Positions 6,066-6,158 of a DNA stretch of 6,158 bases are shown here, piece after piece. Below the pieces are notes generated by a model that saw only the letters and a program-made list of their open reading frames with translations, was not told where the DNA came from and searched no databases. The stretch is from Bacteroidota bacterium (GTDB lineage: Bacteria > Bacteroidota > Ignavibacteria > SZUA-365), in assembly GCA_018224345.1 (NCBI GenBank), contig JAGTUW010000071.1:1-6158 (forward strand). Reading direction: 5' to 3'. How positions within the stretch are numbered: position 1 is the first letter of the stretch; every line of letters starts with the position of its first letter. Made by a program: the position numbers and the translations under genes.

Positions 6066-6158
6066 TCACCGCATCACCATGACCCGGCGCACGAGCTGTA
6101 CATCGCCGGCGGTGAGTGTGGCGAGGTAAAGGCCGGAACGCCAGTCGGAGACGGGGAA
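6066..6158 (-). CDS. C-terminal end of a T9SS cargo protein (5' part beyond right edge)
   Basis: Thirty codons and a TGA stop (6068-6066) are open to the right edge. The visible end reads FPVSDWRSGLYLATLTAG then DVQLVRRVMVMR. This matches the last strands of the T9SS type A sorting domain: a SGLYLATL strand, a Gly turn, and a final strand with basic and alternating Val/Met residues. It compares with QGSYVLSLYFEG...FQVLR at the end of the propeller protein in this window. The protein would be secreted through the outer membrane with this domain removed. Nothing is known of the rest of it. The next gene downstream on the same strand, mtaB, is 562 bases away, so it is probably a separate transcription unit. 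Confidence 0.78.
   Translation of the reverse strand, partial: FPVSDWRSGLYLATLTAGDVQLVRRVMVMR

Overview
The window looks like a piece of chromosome from a moderately GC-rich member of the Bacteroidota/Chlorobiota/Ignavibacteriota-Kapabacteria assemblage. The main clue is the type IX secretion system (T9SS) cargo signature. One complete gene ends in a recognisable T9SS type A C-terminal sorting domain. The gene cut by the right edge ends in the same kind of tail. The gene cut by the left edge breaks off inside the 'LRWSTEQEMQNAGFTVQRR' segment that usually precedes such a domain in this group. A finer placement is not possible from this sequence alone.

Every gene I can support is on the minus strand, so transcription runs from right to left. 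From the right there are five parts: (1) the last 30 codons of a T9SS cargo protein (6066-6158); (2) a 562-base non-coding stretch (5504-6065) with an AT-rich island, a 14-bp palindrome and two stem-loops; (3) mtaB, a radical-SAM methylthiotransferase for tRNA position 37 (4130-5503); (4) 57 bases later, a 696-residue exported Asp-box beta-propeller protein with a T9SS tail (1982-4072); (5) a 346-base intergenic stretch with palindromic repeat elements and a possible promoter, then a two-gene unit made of a leucine-rich-repeat lipoprotein (790-1635) and an exported protein (start at 778, running off the left edge).

mtaB is the only housekeeping gene. The other four encode exported proteins and may contribute to the cell surface or secretome, but nothing here reveals their substrates or partners. 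The propeller gene is probably read through from mtaB, because the gap is short and contains no terminator. The LRR gene and the left-edge gene are separated by only 11 bases, and the second has no clear Shine-Dalgarno, so translational coupling is likely. The LRR gene is visibly more AT-rich than mtaB.

I see no CRISPR array, tRNA, rRNA, transposase, phage gene or clear new biological system. The points most worth a second look are the 14-fold periodicity of the propeller protein (nine canonical plus five degenerate Asp-box positions), a 15-bp in-frame tandem duplication inside it, the repeat cluster at 1835-1970, and the unexplained region upstream of mtaB.
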